Source: JAFGDI01 sp963662515
GTDB taxonomy: Bacteria > Planctomycetota > Phycisphaerae > Sedimentisphaerales > SM23-30
Direction of reading: 5' to 3'
Length of the DNA: 64,000 bases
Assembly (NCBI GenBank): GCA_963662515.1
Contig: OY759675.1
Location: 3,658,001-3,722,000 of the forward strand
Shown: positions 36,960 to 46,376 of the stretch, in pieces
How positions within the stretch are numbered: the stretch's first letter is position 1
Layout: every line of letters begins with the position of its first letter
Made by a program: the position numbers and the translations under genes
The notes under the pieces: model-generated
Told to the model about the DNA's origin: nothing
What the model saw: the letters and a program-made list of their open reading frames with translations, nothing else
Database searches by the model: none

Positions 36960-39377
36960 CTATTCCACCAGGAATTCATGCACTCCAGTTGAAAAATCAT
37001 CCTGGCCAGTTATTACCAACCGCAAACCATCTGTCTGCACCGGCATAAAACTCACTCCATCAAAATCGTCTTTACTGACTTTATAATCACTGAAGTTCTG
37101 AACCGGCTTCCAATCATTCCCCTCTCGATACATCACCTGCCATGAACGCGGCACACGACATTCGCCCCGCCCGGTATCATCAAACCAATAAACACTAACA
37201 TTTGACACACTCGCCGGCTCAGCAAAATCATACTGCACATATTCTGTCGTACCCTTATGCGGCCAGAAATGGAGAAAACCCTTCTCATGGTCACCTGATG
37301 AACGGGGCAAAAGCTGATCATTTACAAATTCCGCCTTGGTATTGCCTACATTTGACAAAAAGGAAACGCTCACCTTACTCTGCGAGGCAATAGTCGGGGC
37401 TGCAATAGCATTAACCTGCTCCTGCTCATAAGGCAGCCAAACCGCCATCGGCGTTTTACCCCTGTGTGCCCAGGCATAATAAGGTATTGCCCTGAACTTG
37501 CGTTCTACCCGCTCTTTACTGCCATCAGTTTTGTTATGCAACTCAAAGGCTGTTCCAGAAACAGCCACAAAGCCATTAAGCTCATCAACAAATGCCGGCT
37601 CCAATGATGAACCCTTTTCAAACAGCAGATTCAACACCCTGCCGCCTTCAACATCAACACCCTCAACACAATAGACCAACGGCCCTCTTTGTATCGCCAT
37701 CTTACCAATATTATCGACAACACGCTCATCACAGATTATACGCCTGACATCCATAGGAAGATCAACTGTCACAATATCACCAGCCTGCCACTTACGATCG
37801 AGTACAACATAACCATTCACAGGCTTAATATCAACCTCTTGACCATTAACCGATACCGATACCGCCCGGCTTGCTTTATCTATAAATGTATATAGTGCCG
37901 AAGAGTCAAAATCGCCAGTCCAATCCGGAATACGAACATTAATTGCAAAACTCTCACTGCTCGCCGGTTCAACCTTGAGCTCAATCCTGCCTTCCCACGG
38001 ATAACGGGTTGTCTGTTTTAATTTAACAACATTATCACTCAGCTTTATCTCAGACTCGCTATCAACATACAAATTCACATATAAAGACTTTTCACGCACC
38101 GCATATACATAGCCGGGCACTGAGGCAATAAACCGACATATATTACTGGGACAACAGGCGCAACCAAACCATGGACTGCGATCATGACCAGCTACCGATT
38201 CCAGCGGATTAGGATAGAAAAACTTCATACCGTCCAGCGATACACCACTAAGCAAGGCATTATATAACGAACGCTCCATAATATCTACCGGACGAGAATC
38301 GCCATGAAACAGAAACATTCTCTGATTCCAATAGACATTGGCTATTGCCGCACATGTCTCACAGTAGGCCGAACGATTAGGCAGTTCATAATTATCACCA
38401 TAAGCCTCACCAGCATGCCTGGCACCAATACCACCAGTAACATACAGCTTCTTATCTGCCACATTCTGCCAGATAGCATCAATAGCTTTAACAAAATCAA
38501 CATCGCCCGTAATAGCAGCAACATCTGCCATAGCTGTATAAACATAATTGGCACGCACGGCATGACCTACCGCTTCAGCCTGCTCTGTGAGCGGCTTATG
38601 TGACTGACTATACTCTGACCTTATGCCCGCATACCTGCCACGCTGATGCAAAAACCATTTCGACTGCTGCAAATATCGCTCATCGCCAGTTGCCCGATAG
38701 AGCTTGACCAGACCTATCTCTATCTCTTCATGACCTGGCACACCTTCATTTTTGCCCGCGGCAAAAGTAGCACATACCAGATCTGCACTTTTTATAGCTA
38801 TATCCAGAAAAGACCGCTTACCAGTCGCCTGATAATGAGCCGCGGCAGCTTCATACATGTGACCCAGATTATACAACTCATGAGCACCAGCCAGATCGTC
38901 CCACCTGTCCTTATGATAGCAACAGGCAATATTCTTCTTATGGTCACGAGCCTTCGCCGTAAAGGCAGTATAAAGATAGCCATCTGGCTCCTGGGCAGCA
39001 GCTATATATGTGATCACTTCATCAAGATAACTATCCAGCTTAGCATCAGGCTTAATCATAAGGGAATATGAAGCACCCTCGATCACTTTATATACATCTG
39101 TGTCATTAAAGCCAAACTCACCATCCCATAACTTATCTGATAACTTACCCGCTATCTTGAAATTCTCTATGCGATTGGTATCCTCACACATCTTGAAAGC
39201 AAAAGGAATTGTCGATACCCGATTAACCTCCATACGCGACAGCCAGAACTGATCTGTAAATTTAACCGCAGTAAACGGCACCGGCTGATATGGATAATCA
39301 GCACCAGACGATGAGGCCCATAACATACCTGATAAAAGATTCATAGCCACAAAAAAAAAACAGACCGCCTCTTTCAT
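36960..39377 (-). CDS. GH127 beta-L-arabinofuranosidase-like glycoside hydrolase (DUF1680)
   Basis: An 805-residue exported enzyme releasing beta-L-arabinofuranose. A signal peptide is seen (CFFFVAMNLLSGMLWA). The catalytic (alpha/alpha)6 domain has YVTGGIGARHAGEAYGDNYE, then the Zn-Cys/Glu centre E340-T-C342 and C408-C409-P (CACCPSN), which correspond by motif to Glu338, Cys340, Cys417 and Cys418 of the characterised HypBA1. Beta-sandwich domains follow, and the last 140 residues look like an extra carbohydrate-binding module. GGAG lies 6 nt before the ATG. It lies downstream of araB and araD on the same strand, fitting arabinose release before catabolism. Confidence 0.92.
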   Translation of the reverse strand: MKEAVCFFFVAMNLLSGMLWASSSGADYPYQPVPFTAVKFTDQFWLSRMEVNRVSTIPFAFKMCEDTNRIENFKIAGKLSDKLWDGEFGFNDTDVYKVIEGASYSLMIKPDAKLDSYLDEVITYIAAAQEPDGYLYTAFTAKARDHKKNIACCYHKDRWDDLAGAHELYNLGHMYEAAAAHYQATGKRSFLDIAIKSADLVCATFAAGKNEGVPGHEEIEIGLVKLYRATGDERYLQQSKWFLHQRGRYAGIRSEYSQSHKPLTEQAEAVGHAVRANYVYTAMADVAAITGDVDFVKAIDAIWQNVADKKLYVTGGIGARHAGEAYGDNYELPNRSAYCETCAAIANVYWNQRMFLFHGDSRPVDIMERSLYNALLSGVSLDGMKFFYPNPLESVAGHDRSPWFGCACCPSNICRFIASVPGYVYAVREKSLYVNLYVDSESEIKLSDNVVKLKQTTRYPWEGRIELKVEPASSESFAINVRIPDWTGDFDSSALYTFIDKASRAVSVSVNGQEVDIKPVNGYVVLDRKWQAGDIVTVDLPMDVRRIICDERVVDNIGKMAIQRGPLVYCVEGVDVEGGRVLNLLFEKGSSLEPAFVDELNGFVAVSGTAFELHNKTDGSKERVERKFRAIPYYAWAHRGKTPMAVWLPYEQEQVNAIAAPTIASQSKVSVSFLSNVGNTKAEFVNDQLLPRSSGDHEKGFLHFWPHKGTTEYVQYDFAEPASVSNVSVYWFDDTGRGECRVPRSWQVMYREGNDWKPVQNFSDYKVSKDDFDGVSFMPVQTDGLRLVITGQDDFSTGVHEFLVE

Positions 39378-39472
39378 AATCGACTCCTATCCGAATTGTC
39401 GCACCTCATTTTATTCAGGTTATGCGAATTAACATCAACCCTGACATCAAACAATAACCATACCAGACTACA

Positions 39473-40168
39473 TTATTTCTTCTGACCATAGTAAGCATTC
39501 TTACCATGCTTACGCAGATAATGCTTATCCAGCATATATTGCGGCAGCATGGGTAAGGCCGGGTTGATAACAGCGGCCTTTAATGCCATCTCTGCCACCT
39601 GCTCTAACACAACCGCCGACTCAACACTTTTCAAGGCATCTGCCCCCCAGGTAAATGGACCATGACCGGCCACCAGCACCGCCGGCATCTGCATCGGATC
39701 TTTACCAGCAAAAGCATCAACTATGACCTTTCCTGTATTCAACTCATAATCAACCTCAACCTGCTCACGAGTCATTACCGCCGTTACTGGAATCGCTCCA
39801 TAAAAATAATCGGCATGAGTAGTGCCCAGACAAGGGATCGACCGACAAGCCTGAGACCAAACTGTCGCATTTAATGAGTGGGTATGACACACACCTCCCA
39901 CCTCTGGAAAACTGCGATAGAGCTCCAGATGGGTGGGGGTGTCCGAAGAAGGATTAAGTTCACCCTCGATGATCGTACCGTTAAGATCCAGTAAAACCAA
40001 CTTGTCGGGCGTAAGGTCGCTGTACGATATGCCGCTTGGCTTGATCACCACTATTCCACTTTCACGATCTATGCCACTGACATTACCCCAGCTATAGATC
40101 ACCAGACCCTGTCTGGGCAATTCCAGATTGGCCTGACATACCTTCTCTCTTAATTTCTTGAGCATCAT
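39473..40168 (-). CDS. araD: L-ribulose-5-phosphate 4-epimerase
   Basis: A 231-residue class II aldolase-fold enzyme converting L-ribulose 5-phosphate to D-xylulose 5-phosphate. The family's landmarks are present: YSWGNVSGIDRESGIVVIKP, PSSDTPTHLELYR, the metal site CHTHSLNATVWSQ, HADYFYG, and the third metal His in VAGHGPF. Length is normal. Two ATGs are adjacent at the start; AGGT lies 8 nt before the first. It follows araB by 48 bp and precedes GH127 by 95 bp, consistent with one operon. Confidence 0.96.
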   Translation of the reverse strand: MMLKKLREKVCQANLELPRQGLVIYSWGNVSGIDRESGIVVIKPSGISYSDLTPDKLVLLDLNGTIIEGELNPSSDTPTHLELYRSFPEVGGVCHTHSLNATVWSQACRSIPCLGTTHADYFYGAIPVTAVMTREQVEVDYELNTGKVIVDAFAGKDPMQMPAVLVAGHGPFTWGADALKSVESAVVLEQVAEMALKAAVINPALPMLPQYMLDKHYLRKHGKNAYYGQKK

Positions 40169-40216
40169 ATAATTTTACCTGTTCTCGTATTCAAAATTGC
40201 AATATCAGCATATCCA

Positions 40217-41893
40217 TCATTGATTAGCCTGCCTTTTGATCTTCAGCAGTTCTTTCATCACACCGGCCATTGATATATCATTACCAGCCACACCAAAGCC
40301 ATCATGCAACTGTTTATACAGCTTATACAGCCGGGCATATACCTTTACATTTTCCGGATTGGGTTTATAGACTATATCTTTCACTCCTGACATTGCCTTC
40401 TGGGCCGAACCAAAATCTTTATATGCACCAGCCACTACTGCCGCCGCTATTGCCGAACCCAAAGCACATGTCTGAGCTGAACGAGACACCTTCATCTCAC
40501 GATCACATATATCGGCATATATCTGCATTACCATCGGATTTTTCTCTGCTATACCGCCGCAGTTGACCACTTCTTTTATTTTAACACCATACTCTTCTAT
40601 CCGATTAATTATTGTCAGAGCACCAAATGCCGTCGCCTCTACCAGTGCCCGATATATCTCTTCCGGACGGGTATGCAGCGTCTGACCAAGAAGCAGACCT
40701 GTTAATAGCTGATCTACCAGTATTGTTCGATTGCCGTTATTCCAGTCCAGGGCCAGCAGGCCAGACTGGCCGGGCTTCAATTGTGCCGCTTTACTGGTCA
40801 AATTAACATGAGAACCATCTTCCTTGCCGCCCGGCTGAATATAATTTACAAACCAGTTGAATATATCGCCAACTGCTGACTGACCAGCCTCTATTCCAAA
40901 ATACCCCGGCAAAACAGATCCATCGACTATACCACATACTCCGGGAATATCTGCCAGATCACTCTTGCCATCTGCTACCATTATATCACAGGTACTCGTT
41001 CCAATTACCTTAACCATTGTACCGGGAGCCACTCCGGCACCTATGGCACCAAGATGACAGTCAAAAGCCGCAACCGCAATTGGTATGCCCACAGGCAGGC
41101 CCAGTTTTTCTGACCACTCTTTTGTCAACTTTCCAGCCTCTGAGTCAACTGCGGCAGTAGTATTATATAACCGGTCACGCAGGTCTGCCAGACGCGGATC
41201 GAGCATAGCCAAAAACTCTTTGTCCGGCAACCCGCCCCACTGCTCATTATAAAATGCCTTATGACCGGCAGCACACCTGCTCCGCACTATCTTATCAGGC
41301 GTAACATCTGTCCCTGACAGTACCGCCGTTATCCAGTCACAATACTCAACCCAGGTATAAGCTCCCATAAATACCTGCGGATCAACATTAAGACAATGCC
41401 ATATCTTACTGAAAAACCACTCCGATGAATATATCCCGCCACACTTGGCCAGATATTCCGGACGATGCTCGCCCGCCAGCTCTGTTATGCGGGCCGCCTC
41501 CTTATATGAGGTATGATCCTTCCACAACCAGGCCATAGCATTAATGTTGCCCTTATACGCCGGAAGCATTGATAATGGCACACCCTTTTCAGTGACCGGC
41601 ATAGGTGTCGAACCCGTCGTGTCAACGCCAATACCGATTACCTGCTCTGCACTGAATGAGCTATCCTGACTTAATGCCTCGGCAATCGCACCCTTGATCG
41701 TCAGTTCTATACCTCTTATATAATCTGCCGGGTTCTGACGCGCTACATTGTGATCGCTGGCATCCAGCACTATGCCAGATTCTCCGCTTTCATACTCATA
41801 TATACTTGTGCCCACTTCTTCGCCATTGGCTGTATTTACTATCAGACAACGAACCGAGTTTGTGCCATAATCCAGGCCTATTACATACGACAT
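40217..41893 (-). CDS. araB: L-ribulokinase
   Basis: A 558-residue FGGY-family sugar kinase phosphorylating L-ribulose. The N-terminal phosphate loop is IGLDYGTNSVRC, the family's IGVDTTGSTPMPV is present, and the ATP-binding C-terminal lobe has VNCGGIAEKNPMVMQIYADI. The length is that of AraB rather than of glycerol or xylulose kinases (about 500). GGAG lies 8 nt before the ATG. It is the first gene of the unit divergent from the XylR-type regulator. L-arabinose isomerase (AraA), the step before it, is not in the window. Confidence 0.95.
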   Translation of the reverse strand: MSYVIGLDYGTNSVRCLIVNTANGEEVGTSIYEYESGESGIVLDASDHNVARQNPADYIRGIELTIKGAIAEALSQDSSFSAEQVIGIGVDTTGSTPMPVTEKGVPLSMLPAYKGNINAMAWLWKDHTSYKEAARITELAGEHRPEYLAKCGGIYSSEWFFSKIWHCLNVDPQVFMGAYTWVEYCDWITAVLSGTDVTPDKIVRSRCAAGHKAFYNEQWGGLPDKEFLAMLDPRLADLRDRLYNTTAAVDSEAGKLTKEWSEKLGLPVGIPIAVAAFDCHLGAIGAGVAPGTMVKVIGTSTCDIMVADGKSDLADIPGVCGIVDGSVLPGYFGIEAGQSAVGDIFNWFVNYIQPGGKEDGSHVNLTSKAAQLKPGQSGLLALDWNNGNRTILVDQLLTGLLLGQTLHTRPEEIYRALVEATAFGALTIINRIEEYGVKIKEVVNCGGIAEKNPMVMQIYADICDREMKVSRSAQTCALGSAIAAAVVAGAYKDFGSAQKAMSGVKDIVYKPNPENVKVYARLYKLYKQLHDGFGVAGNDISMAGVMKELLKIKRQANQ

Positions 41894-42259
41894 TTTTTAT
41901 TCTCCAGGTTAGATTTTATTCTCACCTTTATATAATACCTTCTTAATACAGCAATTGTAACCCCATTTAGCAAGTATTTTAAACCATTTTGCGTTTGTGA
42001 CTATAACCTCTTTTTAACAAAACAGACATAAATGCCAATTATCACATAAACCACTTATACAAATAATGTTACATAAGATATTATCACAACTGACAAATTT
42101 GACAAACTATCAATAATCCATTTTACGAAAAATAAAAAATCCAAAAACATTTGATTTCCGGCTTCAATGTCGTTATTATAGATTCCACTTATTTCGACTG
42201 TTAGCTTTCAGAGCATTTTAATAACTTAATTATCCACAGCATAAAAGCAGGAAGTGTGT
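41894..42259. promoter_or_regulatory. Divergent control region of the arabinose locus
   Basis: About 365 bp between araB (-) and the regulator gene (+). It should contain both promoters and the regulator's operator. A direct repeat TGACAAATTTGACAAAC (near 42090-42107, two TGACAAA half-sites 10 bp apart) is the clearest candidate for an AraC-type operator. A second GTTTGTGAC occurs near 41993. Confidence 0.4.
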
Positions 42260-43417
42260 ATGAGCAATAAGATGTATAATATCCTGATCGTGATCGACAC
42301 ATCACGCGCTTCAGGCAGAAAGTTTTTAACTGGTGTCGAAAAATATTTATCTGCCTTCGCAAACTGGCGTGTATCTATCCTACCGCCTGAATACCTGAGA
42401 AAAAACAAAGATAACCAGCAAAAAGCCTTTCCCCTCAACATGGACGAGATCGACGGTCTGATTGTCAGAGATTCAACCGACCTCGACTACTTGCTCAATA
42501 TTAACAAACCCAAAGTAATTAACGATACCCAAAGGGAACTCATACCTTTTACCTCAACTATTGTTACTGACTCAAAAGAAGTAGGTAAAGTGGCAGCCGA
42601 TTACTTCCTCGGGCTCGGATTCAAAAACTTTGCCTATTGCGGATTCGATGAATTACCATGGTCGAAAAAACGCTTCGACAGCTTCCAACAAACTCTCAAA
42701 GACGCTGGCATTGACAATGTCTATAACTATATCCCCGAACCTGACAATAACAAAAATGACTGGGAATCTATCGCCCAATGGCTCAATGAGCTACCCAGAC
42801 CTCTTTGCGTCTTTGCCTGCAACGACGACAGAGCTGTTTATGTACTGGAAGCATGCAAACTCTCTGATATTAAGACCCCGGAAGAAGTTGCCGTCCTGGG
42901 CGTTGACAATGATGAACTTGTCTGCAACCTTTCTTTCCCTCCTCTTTCCAGTATCGAGCTGGACTTTGAAAAATCAGGCTTTATCGCTGCTCAGCATATT
43001 GACCAGCTTATCCAGCATAAAGCAAACCACAAAATAATCCATGTTAAGCCCACCGAAGTCATAAATCGCCAGTCAACTGACATCCTGGCAATCGAAGATG
43101 AAAATGTGCTGAACGCTCTTATATACATTCGCGAAAATTACAAAAAGGCTATTCTCACCAAAGATATTGTAAATGCTACTTGCATATCAAGGAGAGAACT
43201 GGAAAAAAGATTTAACCGCTATCTGAAAAAATCCATCAAAAGCGAGATCGACAGGCTTCGCACTAACTGGATCAAGAAGAAACTTCTCAATAGCAATGAA
43301 TCTATCGGCAACATCATAAAAGATATTGAATTTACCGATCCGGAACATTTTTCACGATATTTCAAAAATGCCACCGGCAAAAGCCCTTCTTCTTTCCGTA
43401 AAGAAAACAAGATCTGA
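42260..43417 (+). CDS. XylR-type transcriptional regulator (sugar-binding LacI-like domain + AraC DNA-binding domain)
   Basis: 385 residues. The N-terminal 280 residues form a periplasmic-binding-like ligand domain (YNILIVIDTSRASGRKFLTG, then DYFLGLGFKNFAYCG, FACNDDRAVYVLEA and EVAVLGVDNDELVC). The C-terminal 100 residues carry two helix-turn-helix motifs of the AraC class (ISRRELEKRFNRYL, FTDPEHFSRYFKNATGKSPS). This is the XylR layout. The frame opens at GTG 42254, but the ATG at 42260 has AGGA 8 nt upstream. Its position divergent from araB-araD-GH127 makes an arabinose or arabinan-derived ligand likely. Confidence 0.92.
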   Translation: MSNKMYNILIVIDTSRASGRKFLTGVEKYLSAFANWRVSILPPEYLRKNKDNQQKAFPLNMDEIDGLIVRDSTDLDYLLNINKPKVINDTQRELIPFTSTIVTDSKEVGKVAADYFLGLGFKNFAYCGFDELPWSKKRFDSFQQTLKDAGIDNVYNYIPEPDNNKNDWESIAQWLNELPRPLCVFACNDDRAVYVLEACKLSDIKTPEEVAVLGVDNDELVCNLSFPPLSSIELDFEKSGFIAAQHIDQLIQHKANHKIIHVKPTEVINRQSTDILAIEDENVLNALIYIRENYKKAILTKDIVNATCISRRELEKRFNRYLKKSIKSEIDRLRTNWIKKKLLNSNESIGNIIKDIEFTDPEHFSRYFKNATGKSPSSFRKENKI

Positions 43418-43462
43418 GACCGGTAAATTCAACTACCTGTCCGGCAAATAGTTATCTATATT

Positions 43463-43497
43463 AAACCTGAAAGTTAATACCTTTCAGGTTTTTTTAT
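43463..43497 (+). terminator. Intrinsic terminator of the XylR-type regulator gene
   Basis: An 11-bp stem (AAACCTGAAAG at 43463-43473 with CTTTCAGGTTT at 43481-43491), a 7-nt loop and a T run continuing to 43495. It lies 46 bp after the stop codon. Confidence 0.85.
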
Positions 43498-43713
43498 TTT
43501 AATGCTAAAGCTCCATTAAACAAGACTAATTAAGCACTTATACACCATAAAACCATTTTTTCACCAACAATATAATAATACCACACTTTCCAAAATCGCA
43601 AAAATAAAGGCATTATGTTGCCAAAACATATTTTAACACCAATAATTATATGGGAGGATGTCTGCTGATCTGACTTTGAGACAAACAAACTCATCCGTAC
43701 TTGAGGTGACTAA

Positions 43714-44601
43714 ATGATAATTTTTAACTGTCCGATATGCGGCGAACAAATGGAGGCTCCAGAAGAGTTGCGTGGACAATCCCTGCCCTGCCCGACCTGC
43801 GGTGAACCAGTTGGCGTCCACGGCATAAATGCGCCGCTTACACCGGACTCCGGAACTTGCCATACAGATCTGCCCATATATGCTACCCCAAGAAAATTAC
43901 CTGTCATCTCTATTGCAATTATTGGCATCATAGCCCTGCTTTATTATCAGATCCATATTAACAACTGGGAAAACCGCAACAGCAAACAAATATCAAATCT
44001 CTGCCAGAAAGTAACTTACCTTCTGGAAAACGGACAACTTGACGCCGGTATCAGAAAGTACATGGAACTGGAAGAATTTATCGCCAACAGAGTTATAACT
44101 AAAAGCGATAATACCCAACAGATCGATATGGCCAGAAAGAACTTTGAGAACACTGCCAACACAATTCACTGGAACTCTATGGAAATAGCTTATTACACAC
44201 AGGCTATTTCTTCACTTAAATCGATCAGCCAGAAATATTCGACTAAACCATCCGTACTAAAAGCAAATAAAGAATACCAGCTCAATAACCCAAACTACCA
44301 GCCACAAATTACAGATAAGGTAATTATCGGAAAATGGCTTAACCCCAAACAATACGGTAATGGCGAAATTGCCATAATCCAGGAAGATGAGCTCTTTTTC
44401 CTGATCCAACAACCAGGCTCAGGTAAATCAAACAAAATTGCCATAGAAAAAACCGATTCAGACCTGCCCGGCACTTGCTTCGTCGAAGCAGGCGAAAACA
44501 TCTGGGGAATTATGTACAGAATTAATGAAAACTACGATCTGGAAATATGGGACAAAAGCGGATATATATCTACCGCCAGCAAGATAATATCTCCGGACTG
44601 A
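43714..44601 (+). CDS. Zinc-ribbon membrane protein of unknown function
   Basis: 295 residues. The N-terminus is a zinc ribbon with CPICGEQ and CPTCGEP (about residues 6-31), common in planctomycete membrane proteins. One membrane helix follows (VISIAIIGIIALLYYQ, about 67-82). The remainder has a helical region (about 90-190) and a beta-rich C-terminal part (VIIGKWLNPKQYGNGEIAI) recalling a lipocalin- or DUF-type small sandwich. GAGGTG lies 5 nt before the ATG. I do not recognise a function. The gene stands alone between two terminators, with apt convergent. Confidence 0.7.
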   Translation: MIIFNCPICGEQMEAPEELRGQSLPCPTCGEPVGVHGINAPLTPDSGTCHTDLPIYATPRKLPVISIAIIGIIALLYYQIHINNWENRNSKQISNLCQKVTYLLENGQLDAGIRKYMELEEFIANRVITKSDNTQQIDMARKNFENTANTIHWNSMEIAYYTQAISSLKSISQKYSTKPSVLKANKEYQLNNPNYQPQITDKVIIGKWLNPKQYGNGEIAIIQEDELFFLIQQPGSGKSNKIAIEKTDSDLPGTCFVEAGENIWGIMYRINENYDLEIWDKSGYISTASKIISPD

Positions 44602-44611
44602 AATCCAACTA

Positions 44612-44640
44612 TTCTCATAACATTCATGAGAACAATACTT
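44612..44640. terminator. Possible weak terminator between convergent genes
   Basis: TTCTCAT (44612-44618) and ATGAGAA (44626-44632) form a 7-bp stem with a 7-nt loop between the zinc-ribbon gene (+) and apt (-). There is no strong T tract on either side, so this is tentative. Confidence 0.3.
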
Positions 44641-44648
44641 TATACCGA

Positions 44649-45182
44649 TCAATAAGTTATGACAGTCTTAACATCATAGCCACTCAATTTTGACCTGCCA
44701 TTAAGAAAACCTAATTCGATCAAAAATGATACGCCAACTATATCGCCGCCCAGACGCTCGACCATCTTACAGCAAGCACTCATCGTTCCACCTGTTGCAA
44801 GCAAGTCGTCACAAAGCAATACCTTCTGGCCGGGCTTTACTGAATCGGTGTGAATCTCAAGATTGTCAGTTCCATATTCCAGTTCATAACTTTCACTGAT
44901 AACATCATAAGGTAACTTACCCGGCTTCCTAACCGGCACAAAACCACAGCCCAGACAATGAGCAATAGCTACACCAAATATAAAGCCGCGACTCTCTGCT
45001 CCTATAACCAGCTCTACACCTCTGTCCTTAAATGGCTCGGCCATAGCAGCACAAGCCATACGCAAACCATCTTTATCGGCCAACAGAGTAGTAATATCAC
45101 GAAATAATATACCGGGCTTAGGAAAATCAGGTATATCACGGATCAATGATTTTATCTTTGTCTGAAATGTACTATCTGCCAT
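44649..45182 (-). CDS. apt: Adenine phosphoribosyltransferase
   Basis: A 177-residue purine salvage enzyme making AMP from adenine and PRPP. Motifs present: FRDITTLLADKDGL, GAESRGFIFG, PVRKPGKLPY, and the PRPP loop VLLCDDLLATGGTMSA, in the order and spacing usual for Apt. Length is normal. AGGG lies before the ATG. It lies 148 bp downstream of the sigma factor gene but is separated from it by a strong minus-strand terminator, so it should have its own promoter. Confidence 0.96.
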   Translation of the reverse strand: MADSTFQTKIKSLIRDIPDFPKPGILFRDITTLLADKDGLRMACAAMAEPFKDRGVELVIGAESRGFIFGVAIAHCLGCGFVPVRKPGKLPYDVISESYELEYGTDNLEIHTDSVKPGQKVLLCDDLLATGGTMSACCKMVERLGGDIVGVSFLIELGFLNGRSKLSGYDVKTVITY

Positions 45183-45262
45183 TTTTCGGCCCTGCCCTTT
45201 TCGCTGGTTATTACTTAACTTTTGAACAAGCTATTAGAATAGTCTTTACTTTGAACATTGTC

Positions 45263-45307
45263 CAATAAAAAAAAGACTGATAATAACACAAAGCATTATC
45301 AGTCTTT
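45263..45307 (-). terminator. Intrinsic terminator of the sigma-70 gene
   Basis: On the minus strand a perfect 13-bp stem (arms 45295-45307 and 45272-45284, AAAGACTGATAAT type) is followed by an unbroken T run coming from the A run at 45267-45274. It lies 24 bp after the sigma gene stop. Confidence 0.88.
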
Positions 45308-45330
45308 CAGTTAGACATCTTATCACCCGA

Positions 45331-46140
45331 TCAATCCTGCAAGATCAAAGTTGAATGCAGTTTTGTCAGGGCCTCTTTCTCTATCTGACGAACTCGTTCA
45401 CGGGTCAGGCCTATTTCCTCACCTATGTCCTTAAGCGTCATCGGCTCACTTCCATCAAGACCATATCTCATTTTGAGTATGGTAGCCTCTCGCTGATCCA
45501 TCATATCAAGAATACCGCGAATATTCTCGGCATCATCTGCATTTTGCATTGGCTCATCGGGTCTGGGGGTCTTTATGTCCTCCAGCATATCATTAATGGC
45601 ATTAGTCTCATCGTTCGCCGGCATCTGGGCTCCGGAAGCCGAAGCCTCCACCGCCTTGCGGATTATATTCAACTTACGAGGAGACACCTGCATCGCATCA
45701 CTCATCTCTGATAACGAAGGAGTTCTGCCCAGCTCATCTGTTAGCGTTACCCAGCAATGTTTCCAACGAGTTATCATCTCTACCATATACGCAGGTACAT
45801 GGATCGGCTGAGTGCTGTTTACCAGTGAACGCTTGATCGCCTGCTTGATCCACCATGAAGCATAAGTGCTGAATCGAACGCCGTGGGCCGGGTCAAAACC
45901 CTCCACAGCTCGCATCAGACCAAGATTTCCTTCCTCTATCAGATCTGCCAATAACATGCCTGCTTTGACATATTTCTTAGCTATATTAACTACCAGACGC
46001 AAATTACTGCGTATCATCAGATCCCGAGCCTCATGATCCCCCATCATGATTCGCTCTGCCAGCTCCTTCTCCTGATCCGCACTCAGAAGGCCGGTCTGAT
46101 TGATTTCCTCCAGATATACTTGTAATGTCGAGTCAACCAT
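45331..46140 (-). CDS. Sigma-70 family RNA polymerase sigma factor (RpoD/SigA-like, group 2)
   Basis: 269 residues with regions 1.2 (LQVYLEEINQTGLLSADQE), 2 (NLRLVVNIAKKYVKAGM, DLIEEGNLGLMRAV, FSTYASWWIKQAI), 3 (PVHVPAYMVE-type) and 4 (MTLKDIGEEIGLTRERVRQI). Region 1.1 is absent and the protein is short for a primary factor, so a group 2 alternative factor (RpoS/SigB-like role) is favoured, although a small primary factor cannot be excluded. The frame opens at GTG 46149, but the ATG at 46140 has AGGTG 6 nt upstream. It is divergent from the CsgG-like gene. Confidence 0.9.
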   Translation of the reverse strand: MVDSTLQVYLEEINQTGLLSADQEKELAERIMMGDHEARDLMIRSNLRLVVNIAKKYVKAGMLLADLIEEGNLGLMRAVEGFDPAHGVRFSTYASWWIKQAIKRSLVNSTQPIHVPAYMVEMITRWKHCWVTLTDELGRTPSLSEMSDAMQVSPRKLNIIRKAVEASASGAQMPANDETNAINDMLEDIKTPRPDEPMQNADDAENIRGILDMMDQREATILKMRYGLDGSEPMTLKDIGEEIGLTRERVRQIEKEALTKLHSTLILQD

Positions 46141-46376
46141 GAACAACACCTAATTGTCGCAAATATTTATTAAGACACAACTTATAGCGACAGAACATAA
46201 ACGCTGTATCTTTTCTCCACTATTCCTCTTTTATTATCGGTTCTAATATTATTATAGTTTAATATACCTCTGCGGTTTCTCTTATTATTCTTATTTTTAC
46301 TTACAACCTAAACCTGGTACGCCCAGTAATGCTTTTATTGGCCCTCATTGAAGATTTTTTCGGCACTGGGCCGATA

